Source: Tieghemiomyces parasiticus (Eukaryota > Kickxellomycota > Dimargaritomycetes > Dimargaritales > Dimargaritaceae). Taken from it: a stretch of DNA of 22,429 bases. Location: NCBI GenBank assembly GCA_027575765.1, contig JANBPT010000800.1, forward strand, positions 1 to 22,429. Direction: 5' to 3'. Shown piece after piece: positions 1 to 9,748 of this stretch. The first letter of the stretch is position 1, and each line of letters begins with the position of its first letter. A program made the position numbers and the translations under genes. A model generated the notes under the pieces. That model had not been told where the DNA came from, made no database searches, and saw nothing but the letters and a program-made list of their open reading frames with translations.

Positions 1-61
1 CCTAATGGCTGCTATACAATAAAGCGACAGTCATCACTCTAATCACCAACCCTCGGTTAAA
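1..61 (+). repeat. Left arm of a diverged inverted repeat
   Basis: The first 30 bases match the reverse complement of the stretch ending at 22218 at 27 of 30 positions, beginning CCTAATGGCTGCTAT. Weaker similarity with small gaps continues to a shared CGGTTAAA (54-61 here, complement of 22153-22160), and perhaps further. The window starts exactly at the repeat boundary, so the outer flank is not visible and no target-site duplication can be scored. It could be a MITE or transposon terminus or another dispersed repeat. No transposase is visible nearby. Confidence 0.6.
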
Positions 62-1139
62 TTTGAACTTGGTAGCTGGTTTTCTTTATTGAGTAAGTAT
101 AAGCCTACCACGGTCATCACCAGGGTGTAGTTAGATCCGCTTTGCGGTGGGGTTGGTGCAGGAAAAGGGGGGGACTGTGCCTTTGGCCATATCGTCCGTA
201 GTAAACTCCGCTGTAAAATCGTGAGCTACCGATCGTGCTGCATAAAACGGCCGGTAAAATCCGTAGTGTCCGGAAATATGATTGCTAGTCATTTTTTGGT
301 ACAATTGATAAAGAACATTGACAGCTTAGACTTGAATAATACCCGACCCTTGGGTGCCTATGTGGCTACTGGGACATCTTCAAGCTGCTGCTCCTGGTCA
401 CTAGGGCCGGTACATAGCTCGTAATGGTTGACTCAGGGCTTATCGCTGGACCCGTGAACAATTTTCAAGTGAGAAAAAGATATTCGGATGTCGCACGTCA
501 CTGGTTCATTGTTAAGACGCTGAGCCGCATTATTACCCGAGGGCCATTCAAACTTAACGACGTCACCAACTACTACGCTGGCTAACGCTTAACCGGCCAT
601 CCGATTGCTAGTAATGGAATAGGGTGGCTGTTCCTTATCAAAAATAAGCCTTCAAATATCGGATCATCTACCACCTTGAGTTCAATAAGATGGTATATCT
701 GTGGTCGCCTAAAGACGGCCTTACGTCATGCACCAGGCATTAGCCACCCACTACGCCGCCACACACACTAGAACCGCCACTCATACAACGAATGGAACAA
801 TAACCACCGTCACCCAACTCACCGCGACCTCTTGGGCCAATCTTTACAAATGACTTACTATAGTTCCATATATCTCTACCATCCTACAATTTTCTACACC
901 AGCACACACCGACAAGGCCTAACCACAGGCTGAGGCCCTATGTAAGGTCCCCCTCCCCTAAAGTTACATGGATCCGAGACTATATTACTAATGCGCGAAA
1001 GAGGGAGAAAAAAAACTGGGGAGATACCCGTGACGAACAAGATGGTGAGTCACAGCTCGGTACGTGGAAACAGCGGATTGGTGCTATGACATGTAAGCAT
1101 GAATGAATTGAGCAATGTGGCGTACTAGTGAGCCCTAAT
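62..1139. other. Noncoding stretch downstream of the kinesin gene
   Basis: I see no supported gene on either strand. Composition is more AT-rich than in the coding regions and stops are frequent in all frames. The only open frame of note (221-424, plus) is short, resembles nothing known and lacks codon structure. The right part must contain the kinesin 3' UTR on the minus strand, but I could not place its poly(A) site with confidence. Confidence 0.55.
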
Positions 1140-4009
1140 CTACTTAACAACACGGCGAGCGGTACCGATCTGGCATGAGTTGACCTGGAGAGAGGGGAAG
1201 AATGGTGAGAGGGGAGGAGGGAAGGGGGATGAAAGGCAGGTGTGAATACACGTACATACGTGATGAGTATTAGAGGGATTAATGCCTTACTAAATCTCCG
1301 ACCCGCACTTAACCTTCTCCCATAGAGCTATATCCTCCGTGCATTGGAAGGGGAGGAGGGAGGGGGAGGGGAGACCAAACAAAATAAAAACTGACGCTGA
1401 TTCTGAAATGAATTCGCTATCATATTGCACGGCTCCCCCCCCCCGCCAAGAAAAACAAAACAAAAAAACTTACCTTAGTCGCAAACCGCAGGGAGCACAG
1501 GGTCTCTTGTAGATTACTAGCGAGCGGCGATACGTTGACGAACATGAGGGTCTTACTATTCCCGCCGAGGGAATTTTGCAGCAGGAACGTCAGCTTGGAA
1601 TTCCGGTAGGGTACGTGGCTATCCCGATTAGCGATGGCATAGATTACGTCGCCGAGACAGCTCAGACTCTTGTTAATGGCCTGGGTCTCGCGGAGCCGAT
1701 CGCCGGTGGATCCGGACTGGGCCAGTCGCTCGGATCCGGCGAGATCGATGAGGTTGAGTACCCCCTCGGAGGTTTCATCGGTGAGGGCGTTGCGACCGTT
1801 AAGACGGAGAGTGAATACGCTATGGCTTCGGGATGACCGTTCGTTACACTGCGTGGCGGCGACGGCCCGGTTCTGGGCGGCCCGTTTGAGGAGGTGGTGG
1901 ACCTTGTGGGGGGCATCCAATACCACCGTGGTCAGATCGGTGACCACAGTTTTACCCGTGGGTAGGTGCTTGATTTCGTGCTTGCGGGTCGCTGTCGTCG
2001 CCGTACTGCCCGCATTCGGCAAGGTGGGCGATTCGGCGAGGAGGTCGTTGAGGGACTCGTTATAGATTTCCAGAAACTGGCCCTCCATGACGTACGTCCA
2101 CCCTTTGTCACGTAAGGCCTCGGCCGCCTCGTAAATCTGGCGGACCGCCCGCGGGATCATTCCCATCGTGGCCTCACTCGGGTGGTCGGGTCCCTCCATG
2201 GTATGAGTTTTCCCCGACCCCGTTTGCCCGTAGGCAAAGATGCACACTGGGTAGCCGTCGAGGGCCGACTGGACGAGCTGCGAGATTTCTTCAAAGACCG
2301 CACCCTGGCTGGAGGCCGGCGGGAAGATTCGGTCGAAGCTAAACGGGTGCTGCTTGGTGGTGGCCTTACCGCCTGACGCGGAATCCGTGGTTTGAATGAG
2401 TTCCAATTCGTGGCGCTGGCCCGGTGGCTGGTTGTCGAGGTAGTTGATGTGGTGCGTCAGGTCGTCCGTCGCGTGGGCCGAGGGTAGCGAGGTGCCGGGG
2501 TCGCTCAGGTCGGAGGGCAGAACCGGCCGGATCCGGCAGAACACCCGGATATTACCCTTGAGCTCCTGGATGGTGTTGTGCAACTTGCGTCGTACCGTTT
2601 CTTCCTCGCGGATCTTGGCCTCCAAGGTGGCCGTCAACCGATTGGCGTCGCGGAGTTGGGTCTCAAGGTCGGCAATGTAAACCTCACGCTCGCTCAGGGT
2701 AGTCTCGGTAGCAGCAAGTTTCTGCTTGAGGGCCTGGCAGCTACTCTCGAGGGTGAGAAACGACGCCGACTGCTGGGAGATGGTAGCACGAAGCTGGGAG
2801 TTTTCGTCGTTCTTGAGGGACAGAGTCTGTTCGGTGCGTCGGAGGTCGTCGCCGAGCTCCTTGGCTTCGCGCTTGAGGTTGGCATACTGCGCATTAAGCT
2901 CGGCCATCTCTTGGGCGTGCCGTGACCGTGCCAAAGCCATGAGCTGCTCGTGGTTGCGTGTCTCGGCGTCGAGTGCAGATTGGAGCTCCGCTAGCTGGTG
3001 CGAGATTTGCGTGTTTTCCTGCTCCTTGACCTGCACTTTGCTCCGCAGATTCTCACGGAACTGCTCCAGCTCCCGGATCTTGTCTTGGCTTGACTGAAGC
3101 TCGCCACGTAGGCCGCTCATGTTGTGGTCGTTGTTTTTGAGCTGCTGGGACATGAAGCCGACGTATTCCTCCATGTCCTCGAGGCGACCCTGGCATGGCA
3201 GGCAAGGTTGGATTACGGTGAAGAGAAATGATTTAACGTGGTGAGCCCTCTGTCCTCTAGGGTGTGAGAACGAATAGGTGATGGACAGGACGCCCGCTAG
3301 TGGTGACCATACGTCTCCATTGTGTCGTAGGTTAAGACATGGCGCACGAACTTACCTTGGTGTCCCATGCGGCGCGCTTCTTTTTCTTGGGCATTACGCA
3401 GACCAGGGTTGGATCCGATGAAACGGTAGTCCCACTCCCGTTGGAAGTAGGTGCGGCAACAGAAGAAAGAGCAGGCCTACTAACGGCCGGCCGGCCAATC
3501 GTACGTGATGCCACAAGGGGTTTGGCCGTGACGCCCGGGCGGGGCCGTTTCATTGTAGATACGGCCGTTGCCACGGGTCGGTTTGTCGCCGCCTTGGCGA
3601 GGGCCGTGGTCCGCGGGGTCGGCCTGGTACCTACAAGCGCCGGTGGTTTGACTGGCGCGACCCCGCGGGCCTTGGCCGTCAGACGCTTGATGGCAACGCT
3701 GGCTGGAGTTCCCGACGAGGAGGTACGCGGGCGGAGCACGCGGTTAGGGGCCGGACTGGCCTCACTATCGACCACCTTGCGTTTGACGCCGGCGGTGGGA
3801 CCGGTGCCACTGGCCCTGGCATCGGCGGTGGGGGCGGTAAGGCTGTCAGTGGTCGGTTTCTTTAGTGCGGTACTAATGGTGGCACTGGTTTTGGCCAAGG
3901 TGTTCGGCCTGCGTAAGCCGCTGAGACCAGCTCGGGCGGCGGGTTGGCGGCCTTTGGCCGTGAGGGCGCTCAGATCTACTGGCCGAGTGGGTTCGGCCTT
4001 CGGTGGCAT
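1140..4009 (-). CDS. C-terminal-motor kinesin (kinesin-14, Kar3/KlpA-like)
   Basis: Three exons join to 804 residues: 4009-3356, 3189-1474 and 1184-1140. Introns are 3355-3190 (166 nt) and 1473-1185 (289 nt); both donors read GTAAGT and both acceptors end CAG. Residues 1-218 form a basic Ala/Thr/Pro/Arg-rich tail ending with PKKKKR (207-212), a possible nuclear signal and microtubule-binding tail. The first junction restores AWDTKGRLEDMEEY, typical of this family. Coiled coil spans about 224-425. The motor follows the kinesin-14 neck ELKGNIRVFCRIRP (427-440), with P-loop GQTGSGKT (539-546), switch I NERSSRSH (667-674) and switch II DLAGSE (700-705). The 45-nt last exon encodes VNSCQIGTARRVVK and stop, completing the canonical FATKVN end. 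By family, this is an ATP-driven minus-end-directed motor in spindle assembly and nuclear movement. Family assignment is very secure; the exact subfamily is inferred. Confidence 0.95.
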
Positions 4010-6303
4010 AGTGTGAGGCGTGTCTCGATGAAGCGGTGGGTATATTGGGAGAACTTCGAAAGAAATGGAGCCGGTGATGTAGCTGAGGGGTAGAGGCGTG
4101 TTGTGCCACAGGAGAATGCGTATGTGTAGAACGGTAAGTGGTAGGTAGCGCGTAATGCACTTTGGAATCGGTCGGGAAGGAAGGGTAGCTAGGCAGGTGA
4201 GCTACGGACAATGTGAAAGTTGAGAGCGTGTGTGGTCCTCCACGTAGACATTAGTCGACTTCCGGCGGGTGGCCTAGGCAAGGATGGATGAGGCATAAGA
4301 TAGCGGATATTGGTCCCAGGCCGAGTCATTAGATACCCTCCAACGCCCACCTCTACCCCTCAAAGGTAAACAACAACAGTCAGTGTTGGACCAATGGAAT
4401 GTGCCGTGGGATTAAAACCAGGAACGATATGAGGTGGTAACTTGGGAAACGTCCCACTGGCCGAGATGCTATGCATGCTCGCAGAGCGGTGCCCAAACCA
4501 ACCCCAAGCAGCATACGACGTGGCTATCTTTGTGACATCAAACTGCCGCGCCAACGGTATCCAGACACATCCACCATGGTGAGCCGAGGGTGTTCCAATA
4601 ACAAACAGACGCCGTCCCAAGCCGTAATGTAACTTACTTTAGTATTAGGGTACCGTTTACGGTTTCTGGCTGACCAGGACACCGGACTCGATCCGCAAGC
4701 GACGTCGACTGCGGCAGATAATCTGCTAACCTCCAGCTTCCATTCCTGGCTCACCGGCCTCGTACTTCATCATCGCTCAACTTGTGCAGACATGGTTTTA
4801 AAATGTAGCGCGAATAACTACTCCACCCTACATCGGAAAAAAGGGGTGCCCAGTGGAAGGCAACGGCAGTCCCCTGCACGCTCACACGTTGGGTGGAGCC
4901 TAAAGAAGCCACCACATAAGGGATGGCCGACTGGTATGGCTAAACGATTACCCTCAGGGTTTAAATAGTCGGAGTGGCAAGGCACTGTGTGGCATGGCTA
5001 CTAAGGTACCGGGAACACAGAGTAGGAGGAGAACCGGCCGAGTAGCGGGATTGTTGCCATCAGCGATCGGCAAGTGCCAAGAAATAGAGGCTGCAGGCGC
5101 ATCCCCATAGATACATGGGCCAGCCAAGGTGAGACAGATGGCCTGGAGGCAAGGAGGGGGAGGGAGGGAGTGACAGCCGAGGGACAACTGGCGCCAAGTG
5201 AGAGATTTGTTAGGGCAGGTGAGCAGAATTTATAGTAAATGCCCCCCCAGGCGCATACTAGCTAGGGTGCAGCATGGGACCGGCGTCGCAGGCTGCAACC
5301 GATGAGTGAATTGAGCATATACGCTAATGACCTAGTGAGGCGGCTGCTTGAAAGGGTGGAAACAGGGGGGCAATCCTGGCCGTTGCGGTAATTTCTCCTC
5401 ACATGTCTTGCGTGTGTGTTTGTGCGGATCACTCTATATTTCGCCCATGCCACTATCTGTACACACGCTGACGGTTGCACATAGGCGATGACTTTCCACT
5501 CCCCGAGAATATATTTCTGGCCGGGAAAAAATGAGCAAGTATTGCGGGGAAGCTACGCCAACAATAGGGTTTTGCTAGTGCAAGGATACGTAATGATCAT
5601 CCGTGAAGCCAGATACGGTTACTCCCCTCCCTCCTACATGGCTAACCAATTCTGTGCCTCCGGGCCTCGTAGCGTGGGTTTGCTGTCACCGCATCGCAGC
5701 ACTCGACTAGCGCCTCCCTGATTGGCTAGTGACAGCTGTCCTGGATTGCGATTAGAGCAAGGGAGGATTATGGACCCCGGCACTGGCGTATTACGACAGC
5801 GTAAGGAGATGGCGTCGCGTTTGCCGGTCTGTACGTACAAGACACGTCAGCCAGGTGCGGGGCTTCGCCTGGACTGGCAGTATGAGCGGAGGAAACGCCC
5901 TCAGCGGAAAGCCAATTCCTCTGTCCTGGCCATTGGCGCCCACGTTCCTTGTTCCCATCAGCCATGGGGCAACGCCGACGAGCGCTAATTGCGAAAACCC
6001 ACGCCAAGACCGATGTGTGTGCGGCCGTGCACAGCGCACAGAGAGGGACTGGCCATGGGCCAATCATGCCGGCTCGGGAATATGGCCGACAGGAGATTGC
6101 CCAATGTCCAAGGCTTGGCACGGGGAGTCGGCCATACGACAAGGCACGGGTGGTGTATACGTAGGTGTGTGATTGGGCAGGGGTGAGACAAGTACTGCCA
6201 TGGGGGATGGGTGACTTGGCTCCCTTAGCCAGAGATGTCGATTTTCCATCACATCTGTCGGGTGCAGTGACGCCGCCCCCTCGCCCTGAACCCCCGGGCT
6301 ATG
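4010..6303. other. Intergenic region between divergent kinesin and copper-fist genes
   Basis: The first few hundred bases should contain the kinesin promoter on the minus strand. I found no convincing coding exon in the rest. Around 5720-6570 many overlapping open frames occur in all six frames at once, which reflects local stop-codon scarcity in GC-rich DNA. None shows a recognisable domain. No tRNA or rRNA signature was recognised. Confidence 0.5.
6081..6136. repeat. 10-bp perfect inverted repeat with nested palindromes
   Basis: TATGGCCGAC (6081-6090) is the exact reverse complement of GTCGGCCATA (6127-6136). The 36-nt interior contains ATTGCCCAAT and CCAAGGCTTGG, which are themselves near-palindromic. 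A three-way-junction fold can therefore be drawn. The surrounding DNA also has short palindromes such as TGGCCATGGGCCA. No RNA family was recognised, and GC-rich DNA gives such pairings by chance fairly often. Confidence 0.4.
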
Positions 6304-7529
6304 GACCTGTGGGGGCTATCGGGCGCCGCGTGCCGGCGCGAGCCCGTACCCCGCCCCCCACCATCACCGGCCTGCTCTGGAGTACATACCTGGCCTTCGC
6401 GCCGCCACTCAGCCGTCAACGTCCTCCCATCCCGCCGGCTTGCTTCGTGTGCATCCAGACGTGCGCCGGCTGCTTTGTCGGCCTATTAGCCTGCGCTTCC
6501 CCGCTGGGAAGCCACCCCGGGGAAGGGGGCACGGGGCTGTGTGGCAAACTGCCGGGGAGAACGGTTGCCTAGTAGCTGCACAGTGCGGCGTTCCTTGTAG
6601 CAGGACAAAGGCTGAGCCGGCTACACCCAGCACGACGCGGTGCAAGCCCGCTACTCCTTCCCGTACTCGGCGCTTATAAAGCACTGTCTTCCTCGCCCTT
6701 CCCTTCCCCTCACCGCCCGTCTCGATCGTATTTTCCTGCCCTACTGCCCGCACGTACTTTGCTCGTGGCGTGCGCTCGTGTTGCCTGCTAGATCTATTGT
6801 GCTGCCTGCCAGCCACCAGCTGGCGCTTGCCACGGGGTTACGTGTCCCCCATAGTCTGCGAAAGACCGCCATTGTCACTACGAGGTTCCCTACCAGCTTA
6901 CTATTTTTGGGCTTGTGTTGGCGGTGGATATACTCGCACTCCCGCAGCTCCATACTTTGCGTCGCACGCCCCCCCACACTTTCTGCCGCCAGCTGCCATT
7001 AGTCCCTCAGCCCCTTTCGCGTCTTTTTCGGCCGGCCGAACGTTTATCCCTCAGGGTGTGTTTATTAAGCAAGTCATCCGCCACTCCCTCCTCGTCTTCT
7101 CTCCCCCCATTGCAATATTATCCCTTCACTAAGGCGTGCATCTGCCCTTGTCTCCTTTAAAGCACACCATACTTGACGATTCTTGCCATAGGCCTGCCCT
7201 TCTAGTTGTTCGCTCAAGATAATTGGTGGGCGCAGCCAGTAACCCTACTCACCACCTTTGGACCCTAGTATTGCTCGATTTCCATAGCCGAGTGTGTGTG
7301 AACCGGTGCTTCTCTGGCCCTCGACTTCTTTGCCATAAAGGGTAACCGCCGCCGCCACCCTCACGCTACGGGGCCACCCGCGCACGCACGCTCTCTTCTG
7401 CCGCCCTCTCCTCGCCGACGGTCCCGGACATTTCCACCTTCGTCCACCTGACAACTGTCTTTTCCACCTCTCCTTACCCGGGGCGCATTGCCACCACCGC
7501 ACTACCCTTGCAACCCCCCCCCCCCGCCT
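6304..7529 (+). promoter_or_regulatory. Putative promoter and very long ATG-free leader of the copper-fist gene
   Basis: No ATG occurs on the plus strand across these 1226 bases, while about 17 CAT triplets (ATG on the other strand) do, so the depletion is strand-specific. The sequence downstream of the TATA box is strongly pyrimidine-rich on the plus strand. This is what a transcribed 5' leader selected against upstream starts would look like. Transcription start and any leader intron cannot be fixed from sequence. Since the ATG-free zone begins some 370 bases before the TATA box, the leader may start further upstream. Confidence 0.5.
6675..6680 (+). promoter_or_regulatory. Candidate TATA box
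   Basis: TATAAA occurs in the context CGCTTATAAAGC, directly followed by a long C/T-rich run typical of fungal initiation zones. It lies about 1.03 kb before the copper-fist start codon. A TTTGCTC heptamer, identical to the Mac1/Cuf1-type copper response core, sits at 6758-6764. One heptamer is weak evidence. Confidence 0.4.
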
Positions 7530-7601
7530 ATGGCCTCCATGTTCACTCTGCCCGCTCTCTCGGTGACCGCCCGCAATCCAACCCCTCGGTCTCCATTCTA
7601 G
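7530..7601 (+). CDS. Upstream ORF in the copper-fist leader (23 codons)
   Basis: This is the first ATG after 1226 ATG-free bases, with a second in-frame ATG at 7539. It reads 23 codons (MASMFTLPAL...) to TAG and ends 108 bases before the main start codon. No further ATG lies between it and 7710. It follows a run of 12 C residues (7514-7525). By general knowledge of fungal uORFs it may lower or condition translation of the main frame. The peptide itself is not recognised. Confidence 0.4.
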   Translation: MASMFTLPALSVTARNPTPRSPF

Positions 7602-7709
7602 TCCGTTCCCTCCGATACTATCACCCACCCCCCACCTTTGCCGTTGCTCCAGTATACCCCGCACCACCACGGACGCCTGCCCTCCCGCCCGCGGCGCTGA
7701 TCCACCACC

Positions 7710-9748
7710 ATGCCAATAATCGATGGCAAGAAGTTTGCCTGCGAAAAATGCATCAAGGGCCACCGGGCCACCAATTGCACCCACACTGACCGCGAGTTGA
7801 TCGAAATCAAGCGCAAGGGCCGGCCCGCCAGCCAGTGTGCCACGTGCCGCGAGAACCGCAAGCTCAACAACGTCCACGCTAAATGTGAATGCCGGGCGCT
7901 ACTACAAGGTAACTTCCCAGTCCACTCGGGGGCGTGTGCATTTAGCTGTGCGGCTCGGACCACGCTTTAGGTCTAGCCCCCCTTTTTATTCGTATGACGC
8001 ACATCTGCAATCGATAACTAATCATAACCTATGGCTATCTACCCCCTAATACCACTTTCTCTGGATCCGTACTTGTGGCCGCCCCAGAAAACAAGCGGCG
8101 CAAGGTCATGCCACCACCCTCGGTGCGGGCATCCAAGTCGGGTATCGCCTCGCTGCTTAACCCGTGTGAGTGCAGCAAGTCTAAAATGTGCGTGTGCTGT
8201 CGGCCATCCTTCGATCGGCTCTACGAAAAATCAAGCGCCCAGGAGGAGCGGGACACCATCCGGTCACTTCGGGACCTCGCCCCTGGCGAAGGAGACCACA
8301 CCACGGCCCAGGATTTACCTCTAAACACCACTGGCCCGTCGGGCATTTCCTCTTCGAGCGAGCTACGGCGGTCCTCAGCACCCTTGCCCATACCCCACTT
8401 GGCCTCCCTTGCTGCCTCCGCTACAGACTCGGACGAACCAACTATCGTAGATGCTGCTGGATCACCTGCCTCCTCGATCGCCAGTCCCTCATACTTAACC
8501 GCAAGTCCGAGACCCGCCGTCGCGTCCTTACCGGATGACCTCCCGTCGAATGTCCTGGTCACCAGGCAAATGACTCATATGAATAGTGTTTCCCCGCCGT
8601 CCGTGTCCCCTTCAACGCGCATGGCTTCCTCTTCGCGACCCCGCCAGACCTCCCTATCTTACGAGTCTCAGTCCCTCGTCGGCCCTGGTGGTAGTGCCCA
8701 CCTAGCCACCGGGGTTCCTTTTGCTGCCCATCGCCGGATCGCCCCGGCGCTAGCCCCAGGCCATGGTGGTTGCCAAGTCACCACCCGGGGGACCTGCGGT
8801 TGCGGCTGCGACTGCGGCCATAAACTCAAGGACCTGCTCGAAAGGTACCCAGTCGCTGAGGACCTGCAGCGCGCCCTGATTGCCGAATTTAATTACCCAT
8901 TACCAGCTGCGCAGGCCGCCGCCCCGCTCTCCAGCTCCACCGCTTCCGCGGGTCCCGTCCGGTCCTCTTGCTGCTCCTCCGGGGCAGCTCTCACCAACAA
9001 GTCCCAGCGGTCCCCGAATTCTCGTGAAACATCCCCATTTATCAATGGCCAACGCGGGTCGAGCCCATTACCATCCATTGACTCCCCACAACTACACAGC
9101 CGCCATGGTTCTATTGGGTCTCTGTCCCCGCAACTGCGAATTTCCGCGGTTCTATCTACGGGCGGGGTTTCCGCTGACCATAGAGACGGATCGTGTGGTC
9201 CTGGGTGCCGGTGCGGGCCTGGCCGCTGCCAGTGCACCGCCGGGCGCTGTGGCGGTAGCAAAGCGTCGACCACACCGGCCGTTACCGGTTCGTGCTGCGG
9301 CTCGGGGCATAAAAGACCCGCCTCCATTGCAATGTCAGGAGGATGCGGCTCGAGCTGTGGTTGTGGCTGCGCCTCGTCATCGCCGTCGACCGGTGCTGCT
9401 GCTCCCTTAGCACGCCACCCGATCTCCTCACCGCCGTCTAGCCAGACCTACGGCTTCTCTTCCACCTTTTCTCAACAGCCCGTCTCGAACGGTCTACCGT
9501 CTCTCTCTAGCATCAGCGCTGGTCGGCACCCACCGCTACCATTATCACACCCTCGTCTGCGGCCTCCAGCTTCCCTCCTCCCGCCCCCTAACCCCATCGT
9601 ACAGGACAAATCGACCCGTCGGCGTATCTTTTTTGACCGGGATGGAGCCCCCATCTGTGCCTGCGGGTGCCAAAAACCTTCGAACGAATGCATGAATTGT
9701 TATCAGGACGGGTGTGAAGAGGCCCTACTGCGTCCGCCTCCGTTTTAG
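7710..9748 (+). CDS. Copper-fist transcription factor (Mac1/Cuf1/Ace1 family)
   Basis: Two exons, 7710-7908 and 8088-9748, join to 619 residues; the 179-nt intron has donor GTAACT and acceptor CCCAG and splits a Glu codon. The ATG has a good context (CCACCATGCC). Residues 1-60 are a copper-fist domain: zinc ligands C11, C14, C23 and H25, then the minor-groove-binding KGRP (36-39). A basic ENKRRKV follows across the junction. Cys-rich clusters occur at about 93-104, 295-311 (CGCGCDCGH), 436-454, 469-494 and 590-609 (CACGC...CMNC). Ser/Pro/Ala-rich disordered linkers separate them. Family members are nuclear DNA-binding regulators that sense Cu(I) through CxC clusters to control copper uptake or detoxification. 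The number of clusters is high, so activator (Mac1/Cuf1) versus Ace1-type role is not decided. Retaining the intron would stop at 7968-7970, giving an 86-residue product with only the DNA-binding domain. Confidence 0.93.

Noticed and set aside
1259..1265. Box C-like GTGATGA of a possible snoRNA
   Set aside because: No box D at suitable spacing and no terminal stem; it also lies antisense in an intron.
1324..1399. Alternative last kinesin exon after the CAG near 1400
   Set aside because: It would add a low-complexity tail without the conserved motor end. The exon at 1184-1140 gives VNSCQIGTARRVVK, matching the family.
3339..4016. 225-codon plus-strand open frame
   Set aside because: It is antisense to kinesin exon 1 almost end to end and shows no domain. 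The kinesin reading joins in frame to a conserved motor, so this is a shadow frame in GC-rich DNA.
5768..6172. Several overlapping open frames on both strands
   Set aside because: No frame is favoured over the others, there is no recognisable motif, and many need non-ATG starts.
7245..7877. 210-codon minus-strand open frame
   Set aside because: It overlaps the copper-fist first exon and its leader in antisense. Its Gly/Arg-rich translation is what C/T-rich leader DNA gives when read backward.
8880..9410. 176-codon plus-strand frame inside the copper-fist gene
   Set aside because: It is a shifted frame within exon 2, where the Cys-cluster frame is clearly the real one.
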